The notes: a model not told the origin generated them from the letters alone. A DNA stretch of 64,000 bases from Nocardiopsis terrae (GCF_014651695.1 NZ_BMXJ01000005.1:387415-451414), one strand, 5' to 3'. Counted from the stretch's first letter, positions 26,615 to 35,382 are shown. Program-made: numbers and translations.

Positions 26615-26902
26615 CTACTCGGCTTCCTCGCCGTCGCGAATCCGCTTGTTCCGGCTGCGGGCCTTCGCGGACGCGAGCTGCATGCGTTTGAAGTGCGCGG
26701 CTTTGGCGTTCTCCGCCATCCGGGCGCGGATCTCGGGGTCGAGAGTTCCGTCGGGGTCTACCTGCTTCTCGAATCGGGCTTGTAGCCCGGCCTGTCCGCG
26801 TTCTCCGTTGGCGGTACGGTCGGCGGTCCGTGCCCACCTTTCGTTCGCTGCGATGGAAGCGCGGACACTTTTCTCGTTGTCGCTGAGTTCGTATCGGGCC
26901 AT
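26615..26902 (-). CDS. Small charged helical protein, first gene of the element operon
   Basis: 95 aa from ATG 26902 (GGGAG upstream). Highly charged and helical: SDNEKSVRASIAANERWART, RFEKQVDPDGTLDPEIRARM and AKAAHFKRMQLASAKARS. Proteins with the same W-A-x-T and FEKQVDPDGTL pattern are common in actinobacterial integrative elements and plasmids, where they have no assigned function. It leads the minus-strand set of six genes. Confidence 0.75.
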   Translation of the reverse strand: MARYELSDNEKSVRASIAANERWARTADRTANGERGQAGLQARFEKQVDPDGTLDPEIRARMAENAKAAHFKRMQLASAKARSRNKRIRDGEEAE

Positions 26903-27010
26903 TGCGAAGCTCCCTTGGTTGGGTGCTCCTAATTCTGGCGGCGTGCGGTGACTCGCAACCCCCTTCGTTTACCCCTGGGGGTATCTATTCGGGGGTCTGC
27001 GGGCACACGA

Positions 27011-27046
27011 AAACCCCGGGGCCCCCGCAACTGGGGCCCCGGGGTT
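27011..27046. terminator. Perfect hairpin upstream of the element operon
   Basis: AACCCCGGGGCCCC and GGGGCCCCGGGGTT form a 14-bp stem around CGCAACT. It separates the operon from transcripts entering from the right end. The whole 26903-27577 interval contains this hairpin, a gene fragment (27057-27119), the right att site and a second hairpin; no intact gene is supported. Confidence 0.7.
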
Positions 27047-27056
27047 CCTTGCTGGC

Positions 27057-27119
27057 CTAGCGCTTCGTGTTCTCCGGGAACCGCATGCCGTCGAAGGTGG
27101 CGCGGAAGTCGTCGGACGC
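27057..27119 (-). pseudogene. C-terminal gene fragment near the right att site
   Basis: A 20-residue reading ends ATFDGMRFPENTKR and then TAG, with an in-frame stop immediately before it and codon use like a real gene. It looks like the tail of a protein whose body is gone, perhaps lost when the element formed or moved. Too short to identify. Confidence 0.35.
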
Positions 27120-27431
27120 CTAAGGGAGATCGACGACAACATGATTGAAGAGAAGACGGAAGTTGTCGTAGTAGCGGTTCAGCCCGACAACTCTGGAGGA
27201 AGGTGGTCTGCTCCGCCTAGTTCGCCTTGACTGTCATCGCCTGCGCGGGGCGGCCCCTCCGGGATCTGGTGGCGTTACAGCAGGAACCGTCGCCCGCAGC
27301 CTCAGAGGAGCCCGTCACAGGTCGCCGCTGGGCCCCCTCGGCGCCCGACACCCACACGTGGCCCGATCCTGCCCGGGGTTTTGCGTTAGCGTTATTCGTC
27401 GCACAGCGCATGGTGGTAAGATGGCGTTTTC

Positions 27432-27443
27432 GCAGGTCAGAGG
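27432..27443 (-). other. Candidate integrase arm-type site, right
   Basis: Reads CCTCTGACCTGC on the minus strand, continuing GAAAACGCCATCTTACC; the left copy continues AAAAACACAGGTTTTACC. It lies 29 bases inside the right core. Confidence 0.6.
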
Positions 27444-27472
27444 GCTATCGCACACCGCAATCCGAGATCTTG

Positions 27473-27483
27473 TTCCGTACAAC
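27473..27483. other. Candidate attR core
   Basis: TTCCGTACAAC, identical to 17732-17742 and in the same orientation. GTTCCG and CGAAC flank a 7-bp TACAACC here, a spacing that suits tyrosine-recombinase core sites. Confidence 0.65.
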
Positions 27484-27520
27484 CCGAACTTCGTCGGGGA
27501 GCCGGGGTGTGCACGCGCAC

Positions 27521-27553
27521 GGGCCCGGGGCGCCGCGGTCGGCGTCCCGGGCC
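27521..27553 (-). terminator. Hairpin after the broken peptidoglycan-binding gene
   Basis: GGGCCCGGG and CCCGGGCCC flank a 15-base loop, 25 bases past the stop of the gene's 3' part. It marks the host side of the right att site. Confidence 0.6.
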
Positions 27554-27939
27554 CCCGGGGTCGGAGCGGCGCACCGGCTAGCAGCCACTGACCGCCTCCG
27601 GTTCCCCGGTGTCCTGCGTGTTCTCGGCCGGGGCCTGCTCCGCGGGGGCCTGGGCGGCTCCGGAGCGCGCCTCGCCGGCCTCGTAGGTGACGGACCCCTT
27701 GTAGGTCAGGCGGCCGAACGCGCCGTCCGCCCCGATCCCGAGCTCCTTCTGGGCCATCTTCACCGCGTCGACCGTGGCCTGGTCGTACAGCGCGCTGCCC
27801 GTGTCGAGGTCGGCGTTGAACTTCTCGTTGAGCACCGCCTTGATGCCGAGGACCGCGTGGCCGCGGTCGCCGAGCCGGTAGGCGTCACTCCGGGCCGGGA
27901 AGTGCATGTTCCGGATCTTGATCCGGTGTGTTGGTGGAA

Positions 27940-28362
27940 CAACCCCCGTCCTTCGGGTCGGGGTCAGCCGCCCTCCCCTGGAATGTCGCAGGCTCGCGCC
28001 ACTGTCCTTGCCGCAGGCTGCGGAGGGGAGGTGTTCTCACTGTGCTGACAGGATTCCGGTACCGGCTCGCGCTCACCGAGCAGCAGGCGGAGCAGTGTGT
28101 GGAGTTCGGCGATGTGTGCCGTGCGGTGTGGAACACCGCCCTGGACCAGCGCCGCCAAGCCGTCAGGCGGTGGAAACGCGGCCCAGAACACCAAACAGCG
28201 CGGATGGACCAGCCCCGACGGGTGAGCCGTGCCAGCCTGCGGAGACCTCTGGGTGACCATGTCGACGAAGCAGGAACCGGCTGGGGCCGTAAGGCACCAG
28301 CACCGACCGGGCTCGGCGGGTCTGGTCGGAATCCTCCCCGTTCACGAGGAGGAGGAAGTCAA
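27940..28362 (+). mobile_element. Decayed IS200/IS605-type element (TnpB remnant)
   Basis: The left end carries a hairpin-prone CCCCCGTCC-TTC-GGGTCGGGG; the right end, about 28332-28362, has CCTCC-CCGTTCACG-AGGAGG then GGAAGTCAAG, closely resembling the right ends of actinobacterial IS1341/IS605 elements, where the guide RNA of TnpB ends. Between them only the first 60 or so codons of TnpB and its last few remain; the catalytic core and any tnpA are gone. It interrupts the peptidoglycan-binding gene. Boundaries are good to about ten bases. Confidence 0.65.
28042..28230 (+). pseudogene. N-terminal fragment of an IS605-type TnpB
   Basis: GTG 28042, after GGAGGGGAGG, opens VLTGFRYRLALTEQQAEQCV then EFGDVCRAVWNTALDQRRQA, the standard TnpB start (yRLxPTxxQ...fGxxRxvwN.aL). 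Homology stops near RRWKRGPEHQ. The RuvC and zinc-finger parts are missing, so no active nuclease is possible. Confidence 0.65.
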
Positions 28363-28661
28363 GTATCCGAGGTGGCTCATGAAGTGCTGCGCGGACTCGA
28401 CGTCGACGCTCGGGCCGGGGCTGTCGACCGGGTAGACCGGCCAGGTCCGTGCCTCGATCCGCTCGATGGTCGCCGCCGGGGTGCGCTCGAAGTCGTCCGC
28501 GGAGGCGGCCGGGGCCGTGAGGGCCACGCCGCACAGGGCGATGGCTCCGGCCGTGGCGAGGGAGGCGATCCGTCGGGCGAATCCGCTGGTGAGATGGCAT
28601 GCATGGCTACTGGCTCCCCTGTAGGGCTTGCAAGACGGCACCATGCTCACACGGATCACGA

Positions 28662-28675
28662 TTGCGTTAACGCAA
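28662..28675. promoter_or_regulatory. 14-bp palindrome upstream of the peptidoglycan-binding gene
   Basis: TTGCGTTAACGCAA is a perfect palindrome of the kind bound by LacI-type repressors. It overlaps the presumed promoter or leader of the broken gene. A one-sided match, TTGCGTTAGCG, occurs at 27381-27391, inside the element's right end. Confidence 0.45.
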
Positions 28676-28714
28676 AGCCACTCCATGGCAACGCTCTGTG
28701 TTCTTCCTGGTTAA

Positions 28715-28752
28715 GCGTCGGCCCCGGACCGGGACCGGTCCGGGGCCGACGC
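28715..28752 (-). terminator. Terminator of the his operon
   Basis: GCGTCGGCCCCGGACC and GGTCCGGGGCCGACGC form a perfect 16-bp stem, 18 bases past the hisF stop. The operon therefore ends after hisF, without hisI. Confidence 0.85.
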
Positions 28753-28770
28753 GTCGGGAGACGGGTGCCG

Positions 28771-29544
28771 CTAGCGCACCGGGTACCCCGCCTGCCTGAG
28801 GCTCCTCTTCACGTCGGCGATGGTGAACTCGCCGAAGTGGAAGACCGTCGCGGCCAGCACCGCGTCGGCGCCCGCCTCGACCGCGGGGACGAAGTGCTCC
28901 ACCGCGCCCGCGCCGCCCGAGGCGATCAGCGGCACGTCGACCCGCGACCGCACGGCCCTGATGAGCTCCAGGTCGAACCCGGCCTTGGTGCCGTCGGCGT
29001 CCATGGAGTTGAGCAGGATCTCCCCGGCGCCCAGCTCCGCGGCGCGGGCGCACCACTCCAGCGCGTCGGTACCGGTGCCCCGGCGCCCGCCGTGAGTGGT
29101 CACCTCGAAGCCGCTCGGGGTGGGCTCGCCGCCCTCCCGCACGCGGCGCACGTCGGCGGAGAGCACCAGGACCTGGCGGCCGAACCGCTCGGCGATCTCA
29201 CCGATCAGTTCGGGGCGGGCGATCGCGGCGGTGTTCACCCCGACCTTGTCGGCGCCCGCGCGCAGAAGCCGGTCCACGTCGTCGGTGGTGCGGACCCCTC
29301 CCCCGACGGTCAGCGGGATGAACACCTGGTCGGCGGTGCGGCGCACCACGTCGTAGGTGGTCTCGCGGTTGCCGCTGGAGGCGGTGACGTCGAGGAAGGT
29401 GAGCTCGTCGGCTCCGCCGCCGTCGTAGGTGCCCGCCAGCTCGACGGGGTCGCCCGCGTCGCGCAGGTTCTCGAAGTTGACGCCCTTGACGACGCGTCCG
29501 GCGTCGACGTCCAGGCAGGGGATGACGCGGATGGACAGGCTCAC
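28771..29544 (-). CDS. hisF: Imidazole glycerol phosphate synthase, cyclase subunit
   Basis: 257 aa (beta/alpha)8 barrel that uses ammonia from HisH to make IGP and AICAR. The N-terminal catalytic Asp is in [19 protein letters not shown], the second in [23 protein letters not shown] and [13 protein letters not shown] are the C-terminal phosphate sites. GTG 29544 overlaps the priA stop as GTGA, so translation is coupled. Last gene of the his operon here. Confidence 0.96.
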   Translation of the reverse strand: MSLSIRVIPCLDVDAGRVVKGVNFENLRDAGDPVELAGTYDGGGADELTFLDVTASSGNRETTYDVVRRTADQVFIPLTVGGGVRTTDDVDRLLRAGADKVGVNTAAIARPELIGEIAERFGRQVLVLSADVRRVREGGEPTPSGFEVTTHGGRRGTGTDALEWCARAAELGAGEILLNSMDADGTKAGFDLELIRAVRSRVDVPLIASGGAGAVEHFVPAVEAGADAVLAATVFHFGEFTIADVKRSLRQAGYPVR

Positions 29545-30299
29545 CGGGCCGCTCCCCCCACCGTGGCGAGGGCGTCCTCCAGGGTGAAGGCGCCCTCGTA
29601 CAGGGCGGTGCCCATGATGGCCCCCTCCACGCCCAGCGGGACCAGTCCTGCGATGGCCTCCAGGTCGGCGAGGCTGGACACGCCGCCGCTGGCGACCACC
29701 GGCTTGTCGGTGCGCTCGCACACGGTGCGCAGCAGGTCCAGGTTGGGGCCCTTGAGGGTGCCGTCCTTGTTGACGTCGGTGACCACGTAGCGTGCGCAGC
29801 CCTCGGCCTCCAGGCGGGCGAGGGTCTGGAGGAGGTCGCCGCCGTCCCGGGTCCAGCCCCGGGCGGCCAGGGTGGTGCCCCGCACGTCGAGGCCGATCGC
29901 GATCCGGTCGCCGTGCTCGGCGATGATCTTCGCGCACCACTCCGGGTTCTCCAGGGCAGCGGTGCCGATGTTGACGCGCGTGCACCCGGTGGACAGGGCC
30001 GCGGCCAGAGACTCGTCGTCGCGGATGCCGCCGGACATCTCGACCCTCACGTCGAGGCGGCCGACGATGTCGCGCAGCAGGTCGCGGTTGTGACCCCGGC
30101 CGAAGGCAGCGTCCAGGTCCACCAGGTGGATCCACTCGGCCCCGGCGCTCTGCCAGGCCGCGGCTGCCTCGTAGGGGTCTCCGTACTGTCCGCCGGACCC
30201 GGCCTTGCCCTGGACGAGCTGGACGGCCTGCCCGCCCGCCACGTCCACGGCGGGCAGCAGTTCGAGTGCGGGGGTCGACGGGGTGGGCTCGCCGGTCAT
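29541..30299 (-). CDS. priA: Phosphoribosyl isomerase A (HisA/TrpF)
   Basis: 252 aa (beta/alpha)8 barrel. Actinobacteria lacking trpF use this enzyme for both the ProFAR isomerisation of histidine synthesis and the PRA isomerisation of tryptophan synthesis; no trpF is found near trpCBA here, which fits. The catalytic Asp residues are in [18 protein letters not shown] and [19 protein letters not shown] 30299 is chosen over an upstream frame without homology. Bifunctionality is an inference from lineage and the missing trpF. Confidence 0.93.
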   Translation of the reverse strand: MTGEPTPSTPALELLPAVDVAGGQAVQLVQGKAGSGGQYGDPYEAAAAWQSAGAEWIHLVDLDAAFGRGHNRDLLRDIVGRLDVRVEMSGGIRDDESLAAALSTGCTRVNIGTAALENPEWCAKIIAEHGDRIAIGLDVRGTTLAARGWTRDGGDLLQTLARLEAEGCARYVVTDVNKDGTLKGPNLDLLRTVCERTDKPVVASGGVSSLADLEAIAGLVPLGVEGAIMGTALYEGAFTLEDALATVGGAAR

Positions 30300-30339
30300 A
30301 AAGCCTTCTCGTGCTCGGTTCGGTACAGGATGGGTGTGG

Positions 30340-30993
30340 CTACAGGGTGGCGACCCAGTTGGCCAGGACGCGCGCCCCGGCGTCCCCGGACTTCTCCGGG
30401 TGGAACTGGGTGGCGCTGAGCGGCCCGTTCTCCACGGCGGCCACGAACGGCTCACCGTGCTCGGACCAGGTCACCCGGGGCGAGCGGATGCGCTCGCTGC
30501 CGGAGGTGAAATCCCAGTGGCGGACCGCGTAGGAGTGCACGAAGTAGAAGCGCTCCTCGGGGTCGACGCCCGAGAACAGGCGAGAGCCCTCGGGCGGGGC
30601 CACGGTGTTCCAGCCCATGTGCGGCACGACCGGCGCGTGCAGGCGCTCGACCGTGCCGGGCCACTCGCCGCAGCCCTCGGTGGCGCGGTCCTCGGCCTGC
30701 ACGTCGGCCTGCTCGATCCCGCGTTCGAAGAGGACCTGCATACCCACGCAGATCCCCAGGACGGGGCGCCCCCCGGCCACACGGCGGCCGATGATCCGGT
30801 CGCCGCCCGCGGCCCTGAGGCTGGCCATGCAGGCGCTGAAGGCACCCACGCCCGGGACGACGAGCCCGTCGGCGTCCAGTGCGGCGTGCGGGTCCGAGGT
30901 GACGGTGACGTCGGCGCCGGTGCGTTCCATGGCGCGTTGGGCCGAGCGGAGGTTGCCCGACCCGTAGTCGAAGACGACCACTCGTGACGGCAT
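30340..30993 (-). CDS. hisH: Imidazole glycerol phosphate synthase, glutaminase subunit
   Basis: 217 aa class-I amidotransferase. The nucleophile Cys is in [12 protein letters not shown], and the His-Glu pair is in [13 protein letters not shown] 30993 follows GGAAGGGA at a good distance. It partners hisF. It lies 46 bases upstream of priA. Confidence 0.96.
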   Translation of the reverse strand: MPSRVVVFDYGSGNLRSAQRAMERTGADVTVTSDPHAALDADGLVVPGVGAFSACMASLRAAGGDRIIGRRVAGGRPVLGICVGMQVLFERGIEQADVQAEDRATEGCGEWPGTVERLHAPVVPHMGWNTVAPPEGSRLFSGVDPEERFYFVHSYAVRHWDFTSGSERIRSPRVTWSEHGEPFVAAVENGPLSATQFHPEKSGDAGARVLANWVATL

Positions 30994-31010
30994 CAGGTCC
31001 GTCCCTTCCG

Positions 31011-31172
31011 TTAGAGGTAGCCGAGCCGGAGGACACCGGAGGCGGCGGCGAGCGCCACGCAGCCGGCCAGGGCGAGAGCGAGGACACGGTTGACGCCCCA
31101 CATCGCGTACACGCCCCCGGCGAGGAACCCCGCGAGCACGAGCAGGGCGAGACCCCAGAGGTCGGTGTCCAT
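31011..31172 (-). CDS. 53-residue membrane protein in the his operon
   Basis: Reads [20 protein letters not shown] at the start, then a second hydrophobic helix ([19 protein letters not shown]) after a short loop with two aromatics, and ends LRLGYL. The ATG at 31172 directly adjoins the hisB TAG and the stop is 18 bases before hisH, so it fits the operon exactly. Small membrane proteins occur at this place in other actinomycete his operons. No function is known. Confidence 0.78.
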   Translation of the reverse strand: MDTDLWGLALLVLAGFLAGGVYAMWGVNRVLALALAGCVALAAASGVLRLGYL

Positions 31173-31766
31173 CTACAGGACGCCCTTGGTGGACGGCACG
31201 CCGGTGACCCGCGGGTCGTCCTCGGTGGCCAGGCGCAGGGCGCGCGCGAAGGCCTTGAACTGCGCCTCGACGATGTGGTGGGCGTTGCGGCCGTAGGGCA
31301 CGCGGACGTGCAGGGCCACGCGGGCCTGGGCCACGAAGGACTCGAAGATGTGCCGGGTCATGGTGGTGTCGTAGTCGCGGCCGATGACCGGGGCCATGCC
31401 CTCGGGTTCGGTGTGCACCAGGTAGGGGCGGCCGGAGACGTCGACGGTGACCTCGGCGAGGGCCTCGTCCAGGGGCACCTTGGCGTCGGCGAAGCGGCGG
31501 ATGCCGGCCCGGTCGCCGAGCGCCTCGCGGAAGGCGGCGCCCAGGGCGAGGGCGGTGTCCTCCATGGTGTGGTGCGAGTCGATGTGCAGGTCGCCCTTGG
31601 TGCGCACGGTCAGGTCGAACAGGCCGTGCTTGGCGAGCTGGTCGAGCATGTGGTCGAAGAAGCCGACGCCGGTGGAGACGTCGGCGACCCCGGTGCCGTC
31701 CAGGTCGACCTCGACCAGGACCTTGGTTTCCTTGGTTGCGCGTTCGACGCGCCCGGTGCGGCTCAT
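31173..31766 (-). CDS. hisB: Imidazoleglycerol-phosphate dehydratase
   Basis: 197 aa, dehydratase only (no HisB N-terminal phosphatase). The metal-binding motif HHTMED and the second [14 protein letters not shown] are both present, and [16 protein letters not shown] is the first signature. It is the sixth step of histidine synthesis. It follows hisC by 40 bases. Confidence 0.96.
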   Translation of the reverse strand: MSRTGRVERATKETKVLVEVDLDGTGVADVSTGVGFFDHMLDQLAKHGLFDLTVRTKGDLHIDSHHTMEDTALALGAAFREALGDRAGIRRFADAKVPLDEALAEVTVDVSGRPYLVHTEPEGMAPVIGRDYDTTMTRHIFESFVAQARVALHVRVPYGRNAHHIVEAQFKAFARALRLATEDDPRVTGVPSTKGVL

Positions 31767-31806
31767 GGTGCCAGATCCTCGGTAGTGCGGTTGTGGGCTG
31801 TGGTGG

Positions 31807-32904
31807 TTACCGGCCGGTGGCCGTCAGCAGGGCCGTACGGAAGGCGGCCATCTCGTCGGGGGTGCCGACGGTGACGCGCAGCCAGCCGGGCGGGCCGGCC
31901 TCGCGGATGAGGACCTGCTGGTCCAGCATGCTCTGCCAGACCCGGGTGCGGTCCTCGAACTCACCGAACATGACGAAGTTGGCGTCGGAGTCGGCGACGG
32001 AGAAACCCTGTGCGCGCAGCCATCCGACGAGGGAGTCGCGTTCGGCGCGCAGGTCGGCCACGGCTCCGAGGAGTTCGTCGGCGTGGTCCAGGGCCGTGGT
32101 GGCGACCGCCTGGGTGACGGCGGACAGGTGGTAGGGCAGCCGGACCAGTTGGAGGGCGTCGACCACGGCGGGGTGTGCGGCCAGGTAGCCCACCCGGGCG
32201 CCGGCCATGGCGAAGGCCTTCGACATGGTGCGCGAGACGATGGTCCGCGGGTGGTCGGCGAGCACGGTCAGGGCGCTGGGGGTGCCCTCGCGGCGGAACT
32301 CGGCATAGGCCTCGTCGACCACCACCACGCCGGGGGCCGCCCGGGCGATGCGCTCGATGTCAGCGATCTCCAGGGCGGTACCGGTCGGGTTGTTGGGCGA
32401 GGTCAGGAAGATGACGCTGGGCCGGTGCTCGGCGACGGCCCTGAGTGCGGCCTCCACGTCGATGCGGAAATCGGCGTCGCGGGGCACCGACACCCAGCCC
32501 GTCCCGGTGCCCCGGGCGATGATCGGGTGCATGGAGTAGGAGGGTTCGAAACCCATCGCTGTGCGGCCCGGGCCGCCGAAGGCCTGGAGGAGTTGCTGGA
32601 GGATCTCGTTGGATCCGTTGGCCGCCCAGATGTTGGCCGCGGTCAGGTCGTGGCCGAGGTAGGCGGCCAGGCCCTCGCGCAGGCTGACCGCGTCGCGGTC
32701 CGGGTAGCGGTTGAGCCCCAGGGCGGTGTCGGCGACGGCCTCGGCCAGGGCCTTGGCCAGACGCGGGGAGGGCGCGTGCGGGTTCTCGTTGGTGTTGAGG
32801 ACCACCGGCACGTCCAGCTGGGGTGCGCCGTAGGGCGAGCGCCCGCGCAGGTCGTCGCGCAGGGGCAGGTCGTTCAGGGTGAAGCTCACTGGTTTCACAC
32901 TCAT
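31807..32904 (-). CDS. hisC: Histidinol-phosphate aminotransferase
   Basis: 365 aa fold-type I PLP enzyme. The PLP lysine is in [20 protein letters not shown], and the substrate-binding [11 protein letters not shown] lies near the start; [12 protein letters not shown] and [10 protein letters not shown] are further cofactor contacts. It transaminates imidazole-acetol phosphate. The gap to hisD upstream (32905-33088) holds no gene. Confidence 0.95.
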   Translation of the reverse strand: MSVKPVSFTLNDLPLRDDLRGRSPYGAPQLDVPVVLNTNENPHAPSPRLAKALAEAVADTALGLNRYPDRDAVSLREGLAAYLGHDLTAANIWAANGSNEILQQLLQAFGGPGRTAMGFEPSYSMHPIIARGTGTGWVSVPRDADFRIDVEAALRAVAEHRPSVIFLTSPNNPTGTALEIADIERIARAAPGVVVVDEAYAEFRREGTPSALTVLADHPRTIVSRTMSKAFAMAGARVGYLAAHPAVVDALQLVRLPYHLSAVTQAVATTALDHADELLGAVADLRAERDSLVGWLRAQGFSVADSDANFVMFGEFEDRTRVWQSMLDQQVLIREAGPPGWLRVTVGTPDEMAAFRTALLTATGR

Positions 32905-33088
32905 GGTGGGTTGTGGCGGCGCGGACGCACGGGGCTTCCGTGACCGCCGTGGTCACGGTGTGCCCCGTGGCCGGTCCGCTCCGCCGGGCGGCCTTCGGCT
33001 GTGTTGATCTGTGGCCTCCGCTTCGCTTCGGCCGGTGTCCGGGTGTCTGGAGGGGCGGGGCCCTCGGTGCCCGGACGGCGCTCCCTGG

Positions 33089-34402
33089 CTAAGGTGTGGC
33101 CCCTCCCCCGGCACGGCCGGTGCGGGCGGCGACGGCCTCGCCGTGTGCGGGCAGGTCCTCGGCCTCGGCCAGGGTGATGACGTGGTGGGCGACGTCGGCC
33201 AGCGCGTCACGGTCGTACTCGACGATGTGCACCCCGCGCAGGAAGGTCTGCACGCTCAGGCCGCCGGTGTGGCAGGCGCAGCCGCCGGTGGGCAGCACGT
33301 GGTTGGAGCCCGCGGCGTAGTCGCCGAGGGAGACCGGCGAGTGGTCGCCGACGAAGACCGCTCCGGCGTTGCGCACGCGCGCGGCCCACGCCGGGGCGTC
33401 GGCGGTCATGATCTCCAGGTGTTCGGCCGCGTAGGCGTCGACCACGGCCAGGCCCTGTTCGAGGTCGTCGACCAGGACGATGCCGGACTGCGGGCCGGAC
33501 AGGGCCTCGCGGACGCGGTCGCTGTGCTTGGTGGCGGCGACGCGCACGGCGAGTCGTTCGGTGACCGCTTCGGCGAGTGCCTCGTCCGGGGTGACCAGGA
33601 CCGAGGCCGCGACGACGTCGTGTTCGGCCTGGCTGATGAGGTCGGCCGCGACGTAGTCGGGGTTGGCGGTGGAGTCGGCGAGGATCGCGATCTCGGTGGG
33701 GCCGGCCTCCGCGTCGATGCCGATGACGCCCTTGAGCAGTCGCTTGGCGGCCGCGACCCAGATGTTGCCGGGGCCGGTGACCATGTCCACGCGTTCGCAG
33801 TCAGCCGTGCCGTGGGCGAACATCGCCACGGCCTGGGCGCCGCCGACCGCGTACACCTCTTCGACGCCGAGGAGCGCGCAGGCGGCGAGGATCGTCGGGT
33901 GGGGCAGGCCGCCGAACTCCTTCTGGGGCGGTGAGGTGACCGCCAGGGAGGACACGCCCGCCTCCTGGGCGGGGACGACGTTCATGATGACGCTGGACGG
34001 GTAGACGGCGCGGCCGCCCGGCACGTAGAGGCCGACGCGGTTGACCGGGATCCACTTCTCGGTGACGGTGCCGCCGGGCACGACCTGGGTGGTGTGGGTC
34101 CGGCGCCGCTGTTCGTGGTGGACCTTGCGGGCGCGGTGGATGGACTCCTCCAGCGCCGCGCGCACGGCGGGGTCCAGTTCGGCGAGTGCGGTCTCGAGGG
34201 CGGCGCCGGGGACCCGGATGTCGGTGAGTCGCACGCCGTCGAAGCGCTCGGTGAGTTCGATCAGGGCCTCGGTTCCGCGATGGCGCACGTCCTCGCAGAG
34301 GGGTCGGACGCGTTCGGTGGCGTCCGCCACATCGATTTCGGCGCGCGGAAGCGCTTCGCGCGGGTCGCCCTGGGAGCCTCGGAGGTCGATTCGACTGATC
34401 AC
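33089..34402 (-). CDS. hisD: Histidinol dehydrogenase
   Basis: 437 aa, zinc-dependent, catalysing the last two oxidations to histidine; first gene of the operon. [49 protein letters not shown] and the C-terminal [17 protein letters not shown] are family signatures. GTG 34402 is the start. The upstream region is shared with the divergent ferritin gene. Confidence 0.96.
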   Translation of the reverse strand: MISRIDLRGSQGDPREALPRAEIDVADATERVRPLCEDVRHRGTEALIELTERFDGVRLTDIRVPGAALETALAELDPAVRAALEESIHRARKVHHEQRRRTHTTQVVPGGTVTEKWIPVNRVGLYVPGGRAVYPSSVIMNVVPAQEAGVSSLAVTSPPQKEFGGLPHPTILAACALLGVEEVYAVGGAQAVAMFAHGTADCERVDMVTGPGNIWVAAAKRLLKGVIGIDAEAGPTEIAILADSTANPDYVAADLISQAEHDVVAASVLVTPDEALAEAVTERLAVRVAATKHSDRVREALSGPQSGIVLVDDLEQGLAVVDAYAAEHLEIMTADAPAWAARVRNAGAVFVGDHSPVSLGDYAAGSNHVLPTGGCACHTGGLSVQTFLRGVHIVEYDRDALADVAHHVITLAEAEDLPAHGEAVAARTGRAGGGATP

Positions 34403-34532
34403 GTCCCCAGTCTAGGGGGCTTCGCCCGACCCGTGGGTGACGGCGTCCGGATGATGGACACCACACCCGCACGACCGGCGCGAATCCCTGCTTCGGAGAC
34501 ATCCGCACGCACTCCCCCGCAAACAAATCAAA

Positions 34533-34596
34533 TAAGCTTCACCTAAGTTTGGAACACCTAACCTAATCAAGCACAAGAAAGGCTTGCCTAACCATT
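34533..34596. promoter_or_regulatory. Candidate iron-box (IdeR/DmdR) sites upstream of ferritin
   Basis: Two strings resemble the TTAGGTTAGGCTAACCTAA consensus: TAAGCTTCACCTAAG (34533-34547) and AAAGGCTTGCCTAACCATT (34578-34596); ACCTAACCTAATC between them gives a further half-site. They fall in the 232-base hisD-ferritin gap, an unusually A/T-rich stretch, 57-120 bases upstream of the ferritin start. Confidence 0.5.
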
Positions 34597-34652
34597 CTCA
34601 GTCCCTTTTCGGGCGTTTCGCAAAATGACTTTGAATGAGTTATCGTGGCGGC

Positions 34653-35213
34653 ATGACTTCGAACAAGACCAGCGATAGCAGCCTTTCCAAGTTCCACCGC
34701 CTCCTGGTTGACCAGGTGCGGCACGAGTTCACGGCCTCGCACCAGTACGTGGCGATCGCGGCCTGGTTCGACGACCAGGACCTGCCCCAGCTGGCCAGGG
34801 TCTTCTACGAGCAGTCCCTGGAGGAGCGGGACCACGCGATGATGATCGTTCGGTACCTCCTCGACAGCGACGTGACGTTCGCCCTTCCCGGCGTGGACGA
34901 GATCGAGACCGATTTCGCCGTCGCCCGGGACCTGGTCGCCCTGGCTCTGCGGCAGGAGCGCGAGGTGAGCGACCAGTTCCAGCGCCTGGCCAGGGTCGCC
35001 CGTGACGAGGACGACTACACCGGCGAACAGTTCCTCCAGTGGTTCATCCAGGAGCAGGTCGAGGAGGTCGCCAAGATGTCGACCCTTCTCAACGTGGTCG
35101 ACCGGGCCAACGGCAACCTGTTCGACGTGGAGACCTTCGTCGCCCGCGACATGCCCAGCGAGGACCACGGCAGCCAGGGCGCGCCCGGCACCGCCGGCCC
35201 CACGGTCTCCTGA
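34653..35213 (+). CDS. Ferritin
   Basis: 186 aa four-helix-bundle iron store of the BfrB type. The ferroxidase ligands appear as HEFTASHQYVAIAAWFDDQD, then YEQSLEERDHAMMIVRYLLD, and LQWFIQEQVEEVAKM. A 25-residue Gly/Ser tail follows the bundle. I chose ATG 34653 because TATCGT lies six bases before it, as in leaderless transcripts; ATG 34635 would add six residues. Iron-box-like sites upstream suggest control by the iron regulator. Confidence 0.92.
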   Translation: MTSNKTSDSSLSKFHRLLVDQVRHEFTASHQYVAIAAWFDDQDLPQLARVFYEQSLEERDHAMMIVRYLLDSDVTFALPGVDEIETDFAVARDLVALALRQEREVSDQFQRLARVARDEDDYTGEQFLQWFIQEQVEEVAKMSTLLNVVDRANGNLFDVETFVARDMPSEDHGSQGAPGTAGPTVS

Positions 35214-35382
35214 CCCGCCACCCGCCGGTTCCACACACAGCGTTCGCGGGCGGCCCGGACCGGCCCCGAGGGCCCGGACGAGCCGCCCGTCGGTGTGCGC
35301 CCGCCCGGGCTCGCGAAACCGGACTCGCCGCACCGCGCGCCCGGATCCGCGCGCGCCCGTCCTGAGGGGCCATACTGGGACC

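Larger units (their letters stand above)
17732..27483. mobile_element. Integrated phiRv1/phiRv2-like or satellite-like element, about 9.75 kb
   Basis: Bounded by direct repeats TTCCGTACAAC (17732-17742 and 27473-27483), with a tyrosine integrase just inside the left end. An inverted pair, CCTCTGACCTGC at 17770-17781 and its complement at 27432-27443, lies 27 and 29 bases inside each core, as expected of integrase arm sites. Contents: integrase, XRE/DUF5753 regulator, small proteins, APH-like kinase, Cys-rich peptide, HNH nuclease, major capsid protein, and a minus-strand operon with a replication-type HTH protein. No portal, large terminase, prohead protease or tail gene was found. The gene set recalls the small mycobacterial phiRv elements and phage satellites. 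The boundaries are read from the sequence; the classification is inference. Confidence 0.78.
27578..28686 (-). pseudogene. Secreted peptidoglycan-binding-domain protein, split by an insertion
   Basis: The 5' part (to about 28363) encodes a signal peptide (IASLATAGAIALCGVALTAP then AASA) and the start of a PG_binding domain, TWPVYPVDSPGPSVDVESAQ then HFMSHLGYL. The 3' part, from about 27939, encodes a second such stretch, DAYRLGDRGHAVLGIKAVL then DQATVDAVKMAQKELGIGAD and AFGRLTYKGSV, ending at 27578. About 420 bases of unrelated DNA with TnpB-like sequence separate them, and the 5' part now stops after SSSS. The intact gene would have coded a small secreted cell-wall protein. A 14-bp palindrome lies upstream. 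Host gene, outside the att sites. Confidence 0.75.

Noticed and set aside
27141..27230. A 29-codon plus-strand frame after GGGAG near the right att site
   Set aside because: The ribosome-site spacing is long, the product is low in complexity and no terminator or partner gene supports it.
27228..28048. Plus-strand frame across the right end of the element
   Set aside because: Composition and position show it to be the shadow of the broken peptidoglycan-binding gene and non-coding DNA.
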